From the NCBI RefSeq assembly GCF_003286085.1, contig NW_020825298.1, positions 12,462,001 to 12,526,000 on the forward strand: a stretch of 64,000 nt of DNA, read 5' to 3'. A program made the position numbers and the translations under genes. The notes beneath the pieces are model-generated. The model made no database searches. It worked only from the letters and a program-made list of their open reading frames with translations, and was not told the origin of the DNA. Positions 11,301-25,000 of this stretch are shown in pieces; the first letter of the stretch is position 1; each line of letters opens with the position of its first letter. The stretch comes from Drosophila persimilis (lineage: Eukaryota; Arthropoda; Insecta; Diptera; Drosophilidae).

Positions 11301-14300
11301 CATTTTCCCACTGAAGCAGCAGCAGCAGCAGAGAAAGCAGAAGAGAAAGCAGCTTAAAGGTTGTGTTCGTGACCTTTGCCAGGCGTTTTATGGTTGTGTC
11401 TCCAACGTTCAACGTTCCAGTGCCGCCTGCGATTGCTTTGCCTTGCTGATTTGGCAGCCTCACACTTGCCACTTGCCACACCCGACCCGAAAAGGGGGAG
11501 GAGACTCCTGCTAGTTGGTTGAAAACTCGTGGCATGCCGTGAAACGTGCCATAGCTCTCAGAGACGACACCCGCTGCTCTTGCCACGCACATTTTATGCT
11601 TTTCTTTCTATATAAAGGGGCGAGAGAGTGCTGCCGTGCCCCAAGCAGCCACTGCCACTCTGCCTGCACATTGCGTATACGCAACGTTGTCGCAGTGGCA
11701 AATTTTTGCCACAATTCCTTTGCACCAGCAGCAGCACCATTTGACCTTTAGTTTATTTGTGATTTTATTCTGGTTTTTATTTCCTGCTGCAATCTGCAGG
11801 CCAATAAATAATACTCGTGTTCCGCAAAACTTTCTTCCCTTGGCCAAACTTTTGCACGGCATTTCTCTTTCAAAATTGCTTTTCGGGCTTAAATTTATCG
11901 GAAATTTCAGCTAAAATTCCAATTAAGGGACACACATTCTCTGCAGAGGCATCGAGACCACAAATTGCATTTCCTAATTGATGTCTGGGATGTCTGTCCC
12001 CGGAGGAGTGCCAGAGTGCGATGTGAAGGCTGATTGATTCCGAACTGCAGACAGGGCTGCAGGGAAGACATCCTGTTATGTTCGGCTGCGGCTGCATTCC
12101 TTTGTTCTGCGAGCATTTGCTGGGTGTCACCTCAGCGATGGAGCTGCCTGGCCACACATGATTGCCTCAGAGGGCCTTTGCCTCATTGCTGGGCCTCATT
12201 TGGCTGGGGCCCAAGTGAGGCGCCTCTTGGGCCGTTAATGGTCTCTCTAGGCACTGCCTCGTTTTATGGCTGCCACGCGGCGGGGGTTCTGCGGCTCGTA
12301 ATTGATATTAAGACAAAACGAGCCTAATGGGATCCCCCCCGCCCTCCACCCCCACACACAGACAAACAAACAAACAAAAGCCGTAGAAAGTGGATTTATT
12401 TTTAGCCACAGAAACTTTTTCGGGGCTCATAAGTTTTTACGATCTCGTGAAATTACAGAATATGAAAATGAATGGAGATTGGAGTCGGATAGAGAGCTCG
12501 GCCATTAATAATCCTGTGAATATGGAATCCTGTGGGACCCTCCATAGATTGTGGAGGGTTCGGCGTAAATCAATCCCAGGGATCGATGGGAAGGGGAATG
12601 GGATCTCCCGAAAGAAAAGCCAAAACGAGACTTCATAATTCACAGAAAATCAATTTGCGGGGAACAAAACTGTGCCGTCCATCGAATAAATCACATAGAG
12701 AAAAGGAAGGGTTACATAAACGGCAGCCTCTGGAAAGGCTTGCCAAAACTGAGAGAAAAATCAAGGGAAAAGAGTGGGAAAACTTTGCAAATAAATGGAA
12801 TTATTTCCAGGGGCCTTGACAGTGGCTGCACGCGAGCAGAAATGATCAACTGCAGCCGGCAGGCGGCAGCCAGCAACCAGCAGCCGGATGATGGCCCAAG
12901 GTAAATCCAGCAAGGAAGTCGAAGCCAACAGACACTGCAGCCAGCCAAAGCGGATGTATCACCATTGCACCATGCGAATGCAGGAGGCGTGCGGCATGCA
13001 GCATGCGGCACGAAGGTAGTGCCAGTGGTAGTGCTGCGGCCACGAGCTGAACGCCTGAGCCGATTGGAGCCACCAGTCAGACAGAGAGACAGGACAGAAC
13101 AGGACAGGCAGACATCCCCTTGGATGGTGGCTGTCAGGAGGGAGAGGCAGAGGCAGAGGGAGGTGGAGGCTGCCATGACGTTGCACTACCAACTGCGGTC
13201 TGTGCGTCAGCCTTTAAGCCTTTTTAGTGACTGCTGGTCTGAGCCGATAAAACGCTTGAATGCTGCCAATCCCCCATACCCAATGCCATTCTCTGCCACA
13301 TGGCACACTCAAGGGTTAAAGTTTGGGGCAATTTATGCGCAATGGACACACGCTAATGAAGCAAACCGAAAAGGGTGTGTGGGGCCTGGCTAGAGCCTCC
13401 TCTGGCCGCCGCCGGCGGGTTCCTAATCCTTGACACGTGTTGCCCAAATACACACACAAACAGAGGGGCAGAGAACGAGACAGACAGAGAGAGAGAGAGA
13501 GGGAGAAAGAGAGGGACATTTGAAATGCGTTCCCACAATTATGGAAATGTTGTAAATAAAGAGAGAAACGGAGACAAGCCGAAGAGCGAATGCTCTTGCC
13601 ATGGAATAACCTTGAATTTAAAGCTCTTTTCCTTCGATTGGGACCCACAAACATCCTTAAATATAGTGAATGTGTTCCTTCGTTAGGGCACTGGAAAAGG
13701 ACATCCATAATGGCCATCATCCTGATGGTTTAGGCCGCTTTCAGCGCGAAGGGAATGCAGACAGAACGGAAAAATGGTCAACAGAACGAAGCGAGAGAGG
13801 CAAAAGAAAAAACAGACCCCAGAGAGTGGCCACGAGAGGGGGGGAGGGGGAAATCCCCTCTCCTGCATAGGCAGAACTCATCAGGTTTTGTGGTCAAAAA
13901 TAAATAAAACAAAAGACGAAAGCAAAACGTAACGAAAGAAATGACAAATGAAAGACAAAAGAATATTTAGAAGAGAGAAAAAAAGGTTTCTGTTTGCTGT
14001 GATTCGAGAGAGAGGGGGAGAGAGAGAGGGAGGGAGATGCAAATGTGCAAAAGGATTTCCAAATGAATTTTAAAGCCATGTCCAATAATCCCCCATCTGC
14101 CATTGACAGTGGACAATCGACAATCAAATGGTGCCATCCTCCCCGCCCCCGCCCCCACCCTACCCCTCCCCTGACCAAGCTGTTGCAATCACCGAATTGG
14201 CCAGTCAAATTGTCTCAATCTTCGTCCTCCATCTCTGACCGTGTCCCTGTGCTGCCATGGTCTCTGTCCATGGCCAGCTGTGGCCTTATATATCTTGGCC

Positions 14301-14560
14301 ATGATTGCATTTCAATATGTTTTGCCGGACATTCCAAGGGAAAGCCACACAGAAAAAGAGCGCCATGCAATGCAATGGAACGCGCATGGTTTGGATGTTT
14401 GGCATTTGCCAAAATCCCCTCTCCCCACCCGAAGGGGGGTGGGGTGGGGGAGGGGAAGTTCAAGGACAATTATAGAAATGGAGACTCCCACATCCTGCGC
14501 TTCAGTTTTTTCCTGCTACTTTTCCATTCAAGCTGCGGCCGTGACGTTTTATCAGCAGAA
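5335..14560. other. Gene-free intergenic DNA rich in simple repeats
   Basis: I see no ORF with a convincing start, codon bias or homology. Contents are an (AC)n run near 5558-5577, a TG-rich stretch at 8218-8280, AAGCC-type cryptic repeats near 7880-7925 and 8563-8595, a CCTC array at 9565-9601, CAG/CTG codon-like runs, and isolated TATA-like words at 8473 (TATAAATA) and 11609 (TATATAAAG) with no linked gene. AT-rich blocks such as 6480-6660 could be enhancers, but nothing in the window proves it. Confidence 0.6.
9565..9601. repeat. (CCTC)n microsatellite
   Basis: An uninterrupted array of about nine CCTC/TCCC units; purine-pyrimidine asymmetric and a candidate H-DNA former. Confidence 0.9.
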
Positions 14561-14564
14561 AAAA

Positions 14565-14651
14565 GCGCTCTAATGCGTCGCAGCCCGAAAGTAGGCAACG
14601 GATGCCAATGGGAATCGCTCTAGTGCGTCGCAGCCCCAAAAGTAGGCAACG
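14565..14651. repeat. Local duplication of a ~36-bp sequence, 50-bp period
   Basis: The sequence at 14565-14600 recurs at 14615-14651 with a few differences. Both share CGCTCTA, TGCGTCGCAGCC and AGTAGGCAACG. It is not a simple microsatellite. Confidence 0.75.
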
Positions 14652-15918
14652 CAAAAGAAAAGGGGAATGGGTACGGGAATGGGAATCCATTCAGGGGCTA
14701 AAAATAAAAGCCAAAGGAGGAAGGGAAGGAGAGGGATGGCAATGGGGAAGGGGAAGGGAAGGAAATGAATGACGCATATTACATTGAAACCGTTCTCTAA
14801 ATGGCCAAAATGAGGCTGCGCGGGCACGGGGCACGGGGCAGGGAACGGGAACACAAGCCAACTCGTTTGCTGCGGAAATGCAGCTGCCAGAAAATAAAGA
14901 TGGAGGAAAATCCTAGTGCAAGAGAGAGAGAGAGAGAACGGGAGAGAAATGGGCTGCTAATTGCGTGCTCAAAGGAGGGGCAGGAGGGCATCCTTTCAGT
15001 GAGGGGATGGGTATTACCCCCCTGCCCCAAAACAGAAAAAAAGAAAATAAAACCCTGACCAGAAGCGGCACTCTTTGCCGTCGTTCTGCTAAAGGGAAAA
15101 TTCAATGGAAGAGAAAGACCACAAAGTGCTGAAAAGCAATGTAGAACACAGATGTAGATACAAGTGGAATGAATGAGGCGTCCACACAACGAGTACGAGT
15201 ATCTAGTATCTGTAGGTACATTAAGAATATATACTTGCAACAGAAATGGCAGAGCCAGGACCAGAAGCAGAAGCAGGCCTTTTAAGATACGAACCAACAA
15301 GGCCACGGCCAAGCGGCCAACAAATATCCAACAGATGAAAAAACAACTTTAAACGATGCTTTCATGCCACTAAACATCGAATGCATCTAGTATTTCAGCA
15401 AGGGATGCATTTTATTCAAGTTCTGTAGCTTAAAATTAAGAAACTGCGGCAGACGATATGTAGATCCCCCGAAATGTGATTAAAAATCACTTCAACTACC
15501 ATTCACCATTAAAATCTTCATAAAAGTGCTCTCAGAGGATCTGTGTGCATGACGTGCAACCCTTAAAAGGGTCTTCCATGTCTTCTCCGGCTTTTTACTT
15601 TAATATAATTTCCTTTAAAATAAAACACAGAGAGGAGAGAGAGACAGAGAGAGAGAGAGAGAGTGAGTGAGCCAGACCGAGGAAGAGAATACTTTTAGTA
15701 TTTTAAATTAATTAACATGGCCAAAAGAGGCAAAAATTGTTTGTGGCAGAGAGTAAGGGAGTTGGGATGCCATTAAGTGCTGCACCGGGGTTGGGGGGAG
15801 CGACAACAAGCCCGCCGCCTGCCACTGGGGCACGAACATTTTGAGCCAACAAAGAAAAAGAGGAAAAGTTGTTACTTTTGGAGCCCCTGCCGGGCGGCAG
15901 CCCTTCAGCAGCAGTGCT

Positions 15919-15922
15919 GACG

Positions 15923-15955
<33 letters not shown>
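15919..15955. repeat. (GAC)n / (CGA)n trinucleotide array
   Basis: About twelve GAC units with two GGC interruptions. Confidence 0.85.
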
Positions 15956-18900
15956 TCAACAGAAAGTTTCAGCTTCGCTGAATCCTGAATTTTTGCAGCT
16001 TCAGCCTCGCCTGGCTGCTGCTTGTTGCATGTTGCAACGTGTCAGCGGCACAACAGGAGACACATCTACGCCAGGCCCCTGTTGACAGGTCGGTACGTGT
16101 ACGAGTGCGTTTGACAAACGCCCCCATTGACGTCATTAGAGTTAACCCTTGGCCAAGGCCAGCAGCCAGCCAGCAGCAGCAGCAGCCCAGCATTTGGGGG
16201 CTTACAGGTACCGACAGGTACAGTGCAGAGGGGTGCAGTGGCACAGGGGGGCAGTGCAGTGGGGGTGGAGTGTGTGGGAGCTCTGCTGACAACGTCAGTT
16301 GATGTACAAAGCTGCAAAAATGCTTTTGTGGCTTAAACCGTCGCGTCCGAATGGAGCCATCGAAGCGTGGCAGGGACACGAGGCGACATCCCATGCCCCT
16401 GCCCCATGCCCCATGCTCCATGCCCCATGGCCCGTGTGTCAATCGCATTCCGTTGGAGAGCTGTTGTGCTCCCAGCGGGATGGCCTTTGCTGACGGCTGG
16501 AAAAAGCAGCTTAAACGGCAAAACGATTCGAATGACGATTATCATCGCTCCCCAGAGAGCGGGTAATGCAATGCATGGCTCCCCTGGGGCTTCACGGGGG
16601 CCATTCTTCTGGTATTCTTGGAATGCATTCCAATATGTCACCGGCCACACCGGCTGTGAGATGCAGATGCATTTGCATCTCTGAGTTGTGTGTTTGGCAA
16701 TTAATGGGGAAATTAGCAGCTGCTAAGGTAAATGTAATTCTCCGCCTTCCACATGCCGCCCGTTGTGGGACGGACGGAGTGCACTTGGCTCCAAGTCCAA
16801 AGCGATACGAAATTCGGCCGCAAAAACTAATTTCCTCAAGGAAGGGGACGGAGGGGGAGCAGATGGGGGTGCAGAGACGGACAAGAAGTCATTTGCGTCA
16901 ACCATCCGTCCTGGCAGCTGACAGCAAATTCAATTTGTAAATTTTCATCTCATTGTTGCTCTTTGCCGTAGGAAAAGCGGTCGACAGAGAGGCAGGGAGG
17001 GGAGTGGGGAATGGCTGGCCACAAACGGCTGCAGCTGTTGGCAACATCACAAATGCCAGAGGAAGAGCAGCGGCAGCAGCATCCCAGCGACCAGAGACCA
17101 GAGACAGAGGCTTCTCGCAGTCAGAGTGCAGCTTGGTTTCCATTGAATCAAATTCAATTCAAATTATTCGATAAAGTGAGTTTTCCACCAGAGACAGAGG
17201 GAGAAAGAGTGTGGAAACATCATCAGATTGTAGGTATAACATTTACAGGGTATGCCTTCAGTTTGGTCTGTTCGGAATTCTTCTGATAGATGGTCGGACA
17301 TTAAACAAATTAAATTAAATTCCATTCAAATTGGTTCAGTCTCTAGAGATACAAGATAGTTCTCTCAGAGAGAGACAGAAGTGTGTTCTCAGATCTCTTA
17401 CGGATTATCTAAATTCATTTTTCCACACGTTTATAGATGGAAGACAATGTTTTATTTGCGTTTTTTGTTCGCACTTTTCATTCGAACGAACGAATTGACC
17501 TTGTAACGAATATTCGCAAATTGCAGTAGCAACAAATGCAACACCAACACCAACAGCAACAGCAACATCAAAGCCAGCAACAACAAAGCCAAAATGCTGC
17601 ACACGACATGCCACACACACACACACACACACTGAAATGTATCAGTATATACTCTGTATCTGTCTGTCTGTCTTGTGCGCTCGACAGGCGCTAGTTTTAA
17701 TGCTTACATAAAGTGGCGTGCTGAAAAGCTGAACAAAAATATTTATATCCATAGAGAATCCGGCCAGCCCGCGGGAGGAAGAGGGGCAGAGAGGGGCAAG
17801 GGGGCACCCAGAACGGAGTCAAGACTGCAACGAACTCTGGCGGAATGGCGTGCCTCGAACGGCGGCTATTAAGTATTGGCCATAGCCTATAGCCTACAGT
17901 CTAGTATATATCCTCTTGCCACGTGCCACCTTTGATTGTTGGATGGAAATCTATATCTATAAGTCTATAATTGTTTGCGAGCACTGAATGTGGTTCAAGG
18001 TGGCACTGCACAAAGGGAAGCTATTAATAATCGCACACATACGAGTACACCCCCCTCTTCCGATATGGGATCGATGCAGGAATAATTATCCGCATGAACT
18101 ATCCTCGTGAAGGAGACCGTAATCCGACAGAAGAGACCAATTGCCAGGGCAAGGCATCCAATTCGATTTGCCAGTCATTCAAGTTCGCTTTCCCCTGCGG
18201 GGCACGGGGCGTGTGAGTAATTTGTCTCTCAATTAATTAAGTATACGCAACAATTTGGATTGCAGCCATCGGAGAGGGAGATATGCAACAGTTATGGGTC
18301 AACAGACACATAATATGAGATGCGAGAGACAAAGGAAAGTGGAAATTCCACGGCCAAGCAAGAGCCAGAGTCGGAGCCAGAGCCAGAGCCGGAGCAATAG
18401 GAAAATCTGAGAGATCAGAGAACTGTGCTGGAACTGAAACCCAGCACGACATCACAGCGGGGGGCCGCCACTCAGGCACTCCCCCCTCTTCCATCCTCCC
18501 TTCTTCATTTTCCTTTCTCCTTTTCGAAGCGCAGCTCCGATGGGAACAAAATCCGAGTTCAGTTGCATCTTTACGATACGCTCCAGCAGCCCAGAAGTTG
18601 GCCATTTAAGTGGTCGACACTTGAGTGCTATTTCGGGGGCACTGCTACAGCCACTGGCACTGGCACGGCACAGTGGGCACTCGCTCGATTCCGATAAGAG
18701 TCGTTTCGAATGATTGCCACACCTTGCGACTGCCCTCGACTGCCTTCGACCGCCTGCGACTGTTGCAGTGCTAATCAATAGTCGTACAGTTCGTGGGTTC
18801 TTCTTCGATTAGTGCTATCACTGAAAGACGGAAAAGAGCCAAAAGCTGGGGGAATCAGAACTAGATTCAGATCAGTCCAACAGGTGCATAGGCCAAACGA

Positions 18901-19028
18901 GGGCGTGCGACGGCCAACTGCTTATCGTGGATATAAATTAGAGTGGAAAAATATACATATAGACACGACACAGACCATTTGTTGGGGGCTTATTCATGAC
19001 AGATTCTACTCTATAACCAGGACTAGTA

Positions 19029-19068
19029 GGGTGTGGGTGTGGGTGTGGGTGTCAGGGGGGGGGGGGGG
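19029..19068 (+). repeat. GGGTGT array followed by a run of 14 G
   Basis: GGGTGT is repeated three to four times (19029-19052), then G14 at 19055-19068. The G-tracts fit the G-quadruplex rule on the plus strand. Confidence 0.85.
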
Positions 19069-22046
19069 TTAAAGGCGGCACCATTCACCATTCATATTTG
19101 AAACTTGATTCGAGCACTCAACCGAAATGAACAGAACAAAAATTCATTTGCCGCACAATTTGATGTACGATTAAGTTTTATTATTTCTATTTTTACGATT
19201 ACTCGGAGCTACGCTACGTCCGATCCGAGCATTATAGTGTAGTATTCTATAGCTGTGGAGCTGCTGTTCCGTAATTACCAGCAATTTGTATTCACTTAGC
19301 ATATGAGCACACACAATGGACACGCAGATTAGATTGCTTGCTCGTAGATATGGATGGATAGAGATACACAGATACTCAGATACGCAGATACTCAGCCACT
19401 AGTGGGTGCTGGGAGCATCGCTTGGGAGGTTCTTGGGAGATGTTTGACACCCAAACCCAACCAAACCATGCCCATGCCCACTGTGCGTGCCCACAGCTGA
19501 AAATCTGTACAATAAAAATGAAACTGTGATTATATATATTGTACATACATATCTATGGATACATATATACGATATGTGTATGCTTCCCAAGCCAACGTGA
19601 GCGTCATATTAATTTATGAGCTCCAAAAATATGCCAAAAGCCAGACAAGAATTGAGCAAGTGCAAAAAATTCATTCGACATTCAACAGAGAGAGAGAGAG
19701 GGGGAAACAGTGAGAGGGAGGGCGGGAGAAGCAAGTCGTCATCATAAATTCGTGCACAAAGCAAGTGTAAATGTATCTGTATCTGAGACGAGTGCGCGAG
19801 TATCTATCCGAGTATCTCGCGCGTATGCCTCCGAGTCTGAGTCGACGCTTTGTCGCCATTTTTGGCCAGTTGCAAGTTACGCATTTGTGTGTCGCAATCG
19901 AGTACGAGTCGACTCGAATGCTGGCTTGTTGTGCCTTTTTTTTGTGCTTTTTGTGCTTTTTGTGTCACTGCCCACAGAATTCCACATTCGAAAAAAATCA
20001 CAAAATTTCAGCAGCACTCGTTTCGATTTGGATTTCACGTTCGCTGCGACGAGGAGTTACCAGTTTTCTGTGGGCGTTTAGCCGTCGTATGTCGTATGGA
20101 ATATTCAAATTTAAATGTCTGTGGCAGTGGCAGGGGCAGAGGCAGGGGCAACATCAATATCGACATCCACAACCACATCAACTGCAGACTTCATGGCAAA
20201 TATCAATTCCCAAAGTAAATCCCAACCAAGTGCTTGCAATTGCTTTCCAAATAATGCACGGATTAATAAATTTTAGAGCAAACTATCCAGAGACCAACAC
20301 ACACTTTAGATAAACACACCAACAGCAAGTAGGTCGTACACAAATATTCGGTTTCGTATGTGTTCAGGGGACTGCGGGGTAGAACCCAAAGAAGTTAGTT
20401 ATCAAATTAAGGCAAGGGATAATGTGGAGAGTATCATTTACTTGCCATTCGAGTGGGCTTGATGGACAGTCAACTGAAGGTTAAACATCATCCTCCAAAA
20501 GATTGTAGTGGAAAACAAAGGGGAATAAGTGGAAATTCACTCGAGGAAACGATAAGATTGATGAGCTATACGCCTCGGTAGGTTTCTGCATTTCTCCCTG
20601 GGATCCAGTGCGACTTGATGGTGCCTTAATATCGACAATCCCTCAATGATAATCCCATAGATAGAAATGGAACTGAATTGAAGTTTACTCCTTGAAGGGA
20701 AGCTTCTATAATGACATCTACGTTGAAATTTGTATCAAAAGTCTCTGCCGGAGCAACGAGGGAACGAGGGTTAATGATATTCTGATTTCTGTTCCGCCCA
20801 ATTTCTAGTTTGTTTTCCTTTTTGGCTGCTTTTCAAGCACTTGTCTCCCTCGCCCTCCTCCTGCTCTCTCTGTGGTGGCAGTAGACGGCGGCGGCGCTAC
20901 TTTTAATCTAATCTTTAAGCAAATAAATGGCATCACACACACAGATACACACACACACACTGCTGCATATATTCCGATTTAGATATGATTGTTTGTTGTG
21001 GGTGTCGCCCTCTCTTCCTCTATTCGGATTTCCACTCGGATTGCGCTCCCCGGGCGGGGTTTTGGGTCTCGCGTTGAAAGCGTTGAAATCACTTTACAGC
21101 CTCCAACGCTGCCCCTGCCTCTGCCTCCACCGCTGCCCCTGCCGCTGCCGCCGTCAATGACTGATTGACTTTTAATTGGGGGATAATTATAGATGCGATA
21201 AACGTTTCAATCTTTCCATCCATCTATCTATTATACGCAATATATAATTGTATTTGGACACGCTCTTCAATTACAGACCTTTGACATTTTCCCTCCAGCA
21301 GGGGGGAGATTGGGAATCGATATTTGCATTGGAACGCGTGCCCACTCCGCCACCCATGAAATAATCAGTGAAAGAGGAAAGTCCTTCCTCTATCCCCCCC
21401 TTCCCCCCTTTTGGTAACCCTCTGCAGTTCTCTGGCCGTGTGGGCGTGGTCCTTCACTCAGTTCTACCACATTTCAATTTCCGTTATTTGTTTTATGGCT
21501 GAAAGCATCAATTTTCGTTTTATTGATTTCGATTTTTATTGTCAACAACAACAGCAGAAACAACAGCAGACACCAGCATTCATTGGGAATGAAAATGGAA
21601 GTGGAAATGGAAAAGCGGCAGCAAAATCGAAATGCAAATGGCAGCCGAATTACAAAAACAAAAACAACCAGAGACAAAGGTTAAAGCTTTTGGGGGTCGA
21701 ACTATTTGATACTCTTCACTAGCTACAAGGATATAGGCATCGAGAGACGATAAATGAATCGATGTATCGGATCTATCGATTGCAAATCATCTTGCAGCAG
21801 AAGGGTCTCTGCAGAAGAAGGCTCTCTGCAGAAGAATATATACTCTTTGAAGAGTGGAAGATGCTTCTATTCTCTGGAAAATCCTAATACCCTCCGGAAG
21901 GGTATCAAAATCGGATGAGCACAGAGGGCACAGCAGCGGACACCCACACACACACGCAGACACACATTCGCGAATGAAAAACTTTTCATAAAATAATGAA
22001 AATAAAGAAAATTCACAAATAAATCCAATTAACGCCTCTTCGTCCA

Positions 22047-22085
22047 GGGTCTGGGTTTGGGTCTGGGTCTGGGTCTGGATCTGGG
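22047..22085 (+). repeat. (GGGTCT)n G-tract array
   Basis: Six closely spaced GGG tracts separated by TCT, TTT or ATCT occur on the plus strand. Confidence 0.8.
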
Positions 22086-25000
22086 CCTTGTAGGGGATAT
22101 AAGGCAGGCTCCTATCTCTGCCCCAAAACTCAATTTTGGTAGAGCTTCTCCCTTGCCTTTGCCGTTCTTTTCTTTTCAGCTTTTCTTTTCCTTTGCGATT
22201 TCTTCTGGTTCGCCTCCTCATTTGCATTTTCGTTTCATTTGCTGCGAAAACGGAAATGGTTGTCTTTTGGCCTTCCTCTGTTTTTCCAGCATTTTGCAGA
22301 CGGACCCGACCCGTCCCGATCCCTCCCTCGGGTCCGGGGTCACCTTCTGTCGGGAGTCGAGGCCCAGGCACCCTGTCGTGTTTGATATGCCGCCCCTGAG
22401 GGGGTAAAAGGCAGGTTGGCCTGCTACTTTCTGGCCAGATTAACGCAGCTGCCGGCGAACGGAACCGAGAAAGAGCCATGCAAATATCTGGCTGTGGCTA
22501 TTGGATATATCGCCAGAGAAAAAGATAAATGTCGAGCCCAGAGATGGGAATCTCACTCACTCACACACGCTTACCTTTGTGATATCTTTCGACCCATTTT
22601 CATCTGTATCTGCATCTGCATCTGTATCTCCATCTATGGCTGTATCTGTAGCTCTTTCGATGCGTAAAATATCTCCTCTCTCGATCAATAAATTGCGGTC
22701 CATTGTGGTATTCGCCGAGGAGCTGGAAGCTGGAGCGGAGGCCCATTCATTACTCGATTTTATGGCAGAGATTATAATTCTTGCCCGCATCCTGCTCCTT
22801 CTTTGGCAGTCATTACGCATACGCCATGGTGTGGTGGTGTTTGGGGCCATAAATTGTTTGCGAATCATAAATAATTGTGCATTAATATTTATGTTTTACG
22901 AGTATACATGCCACATTCCACATGCCACAAGGAAAATGGGAGCAGGAGAAGCGTACATCATCGTACATCGGAAAATGCATTAAATATAGGAATTTCTCTG
23001 TGTGGCTCTACCATTTACAAGGTTTCTCTCCTCAACGATAACGAGAACAACACCAGAAGACGGGCCCCACTTGACCTGCAGTTGAGTGGGGGTTAAAAGG
23101 GAGCAAAGGGTGGATCAGGTGACCACCCTTCCAATGTCCGTCCTCCGCCCCGTTCCCCGTTCCGATTGTCTGTGCTAATGTATTGGGTTTCAAGGATACG
23201 CAAACAGGCACACACACACTGACACACACACACACACATTCAAGCGAAAAGGATAACAGCTGTCAGCTGTGGTCAAGGATTTCGAGGTGTGTTCGGTCTG
23301 TGTTCCGCTGTTAGTTGAGCGACAGACAGTCCGTCCCTGCACTGCACCGCACCGCAGCACACATTTTAGTACGCATACGCCACGTATGCCACGTATGCCG
23401 CATGCCACGTGTCATCTCTTTTCAAGCGAAACATATTGATCGCATCGAAATAATTGTCTTAATTAAGTATCCCCCCCCCCCTCCCACACGCAACACCCCT
23501 CTGCCCCTCCCCTTATTGATTTATCATCATTCAACGCCCTGTTTCCGTTCCCCCTTTTCTCTCCTTGGAACAATCGAGATGCCATTTTTCATACAGACAC
23601 CCCCAACAGCCTTTCCTTTCCACCTGTGTGTGCTGTGCGTGTGGGCCCTGGAATCGAATGAAATTGCAGGCGGCCAAAGTTGAGCTTTCGCTTCATTTGT
23701 TAGCCAAGTTCTCAGCTTCGCTCTTCACTCTTCTCCGTTCTCGGTTCTCCGTTCTCTGGGAGAGAGAGTGAGAAATTGAAGGGGATGCGGAGACTGCTCG
23801 AGCGGAAAGGAGGCTTGGCAGAAGGTCGCTTTCGAAAACGCAGGCCAAGGCAATCGCCCATCCTCCCTGCCTGAATAGTAATCGAGAGTTCCATCACCCC
23901 ATCCACCCATCTATCCATCCATCCATCCATCCTCTCAAGGGGTCGCTGAAGCGTTAGAAGCTGCTCCACTCCTCGGTTCAGTTAGCTCAGTTAGCTGTCG
24001 GTAGACGGTAGGCGGAAAGCGGCTTTCCTTCTCTCCAGCCTCCAGCCTAAGCCTCCATCCATCCCTACAGCTCTCTCAGACTTCTCTACCTCTCTGCTCA
24101 CTGTGTAATTAGCAAAGTTTCCTCAGTTTGATTCTCCACTGTGAAAAGTTATTAAAATTCGCTCTTAATTTAAGAAAACTTTTGCCATATTGATTCAGAA
24201 TCTTGAATGGATTTGATCCGCCAACAGATTCGCAGATGGAAGACGAAGACGGAAGAGGAGGAATGTTTCAGAGGCTGGCACTACTCTGGTGTAGATTATA
24301 TTCCATGCTCCAAAGGGGGAATAGTTCTCGTCTAATCTCATCCATATTGATGGGGGGGCAGTGCTAGACTCTGAATTGATTCTCTGGCCATCAATTTCGC
24401 ACTTCATCAATCGGAATCCGCATTTAGAATCCCCTCTGCCTCTCTCTGTCCCTCGAGTGCGAGTATTTATTGTATTTATAGTTTCTGTCTTCCATTATTT
24501 CATGCGCTAGGCCACAATATTATTTATTTTCTACGCATATTTTGATGCCACTGACGCGTGTAGAGTGGCATGTTATTACGGAGATTCCTCTCCTCTTCCC
24601 TGCTCTGCTCTCCGCTTCTCTTCTCACTGGTTATTGTCAATTTTAGTGGGATTCATGCGGTTCAATGGGTCTGTCTGAATGACTGACTGACTGACTGACG
24701 TATGCAAATGCCATCGAAAAGAGCGGCAGTGCGAGAGTGTAATCCAAGTATGATAAAGTCGTAGCCACCGCAGAGGAATCAATCTACCATTTTAAAGCCA
24801 CGCGCCGCTCTCGATGGCAATCAATCTGTGGGTGCTATGTGTGTGTGCTGTGCGGTGGATCATCGTCTGTAACCTCCAGGGGGGGGCAGGGATGGAGAGA
24901 GGGTGAGCTAATTAACGTAGTCGGAGGAGGAGGAGTCACGGCAATTGAAAGCCAACGCCATGAGCTCATACACAAACAACGCCACACACGCTACAGATAC

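Larger units (their letters stand above)
14652..25000. other. Gene-free intergenic DNA
   Basis: No supportable coding region. It holds (GA)n runs near 14921-14940 and 15640-15662, a (GAC)n array, a full CRE palindrome at 16128, G-rich arrays at 19029 and 22047, and a stretch around 19690-19900 that combines GAGAG words with clustered CpGs and could be an unlinked promoter. Repeated CCATGCCC words occur at 16384-16431. Open frames here are short, overlap on both strands and show no domain. Confidence 0.6.

Noticed and set aside
11609..11617. TATATAAAG TATA-like box
   Set aside because: No credible ORF or transcript structure downstream; AT-rich words of this kind are expected by chance.
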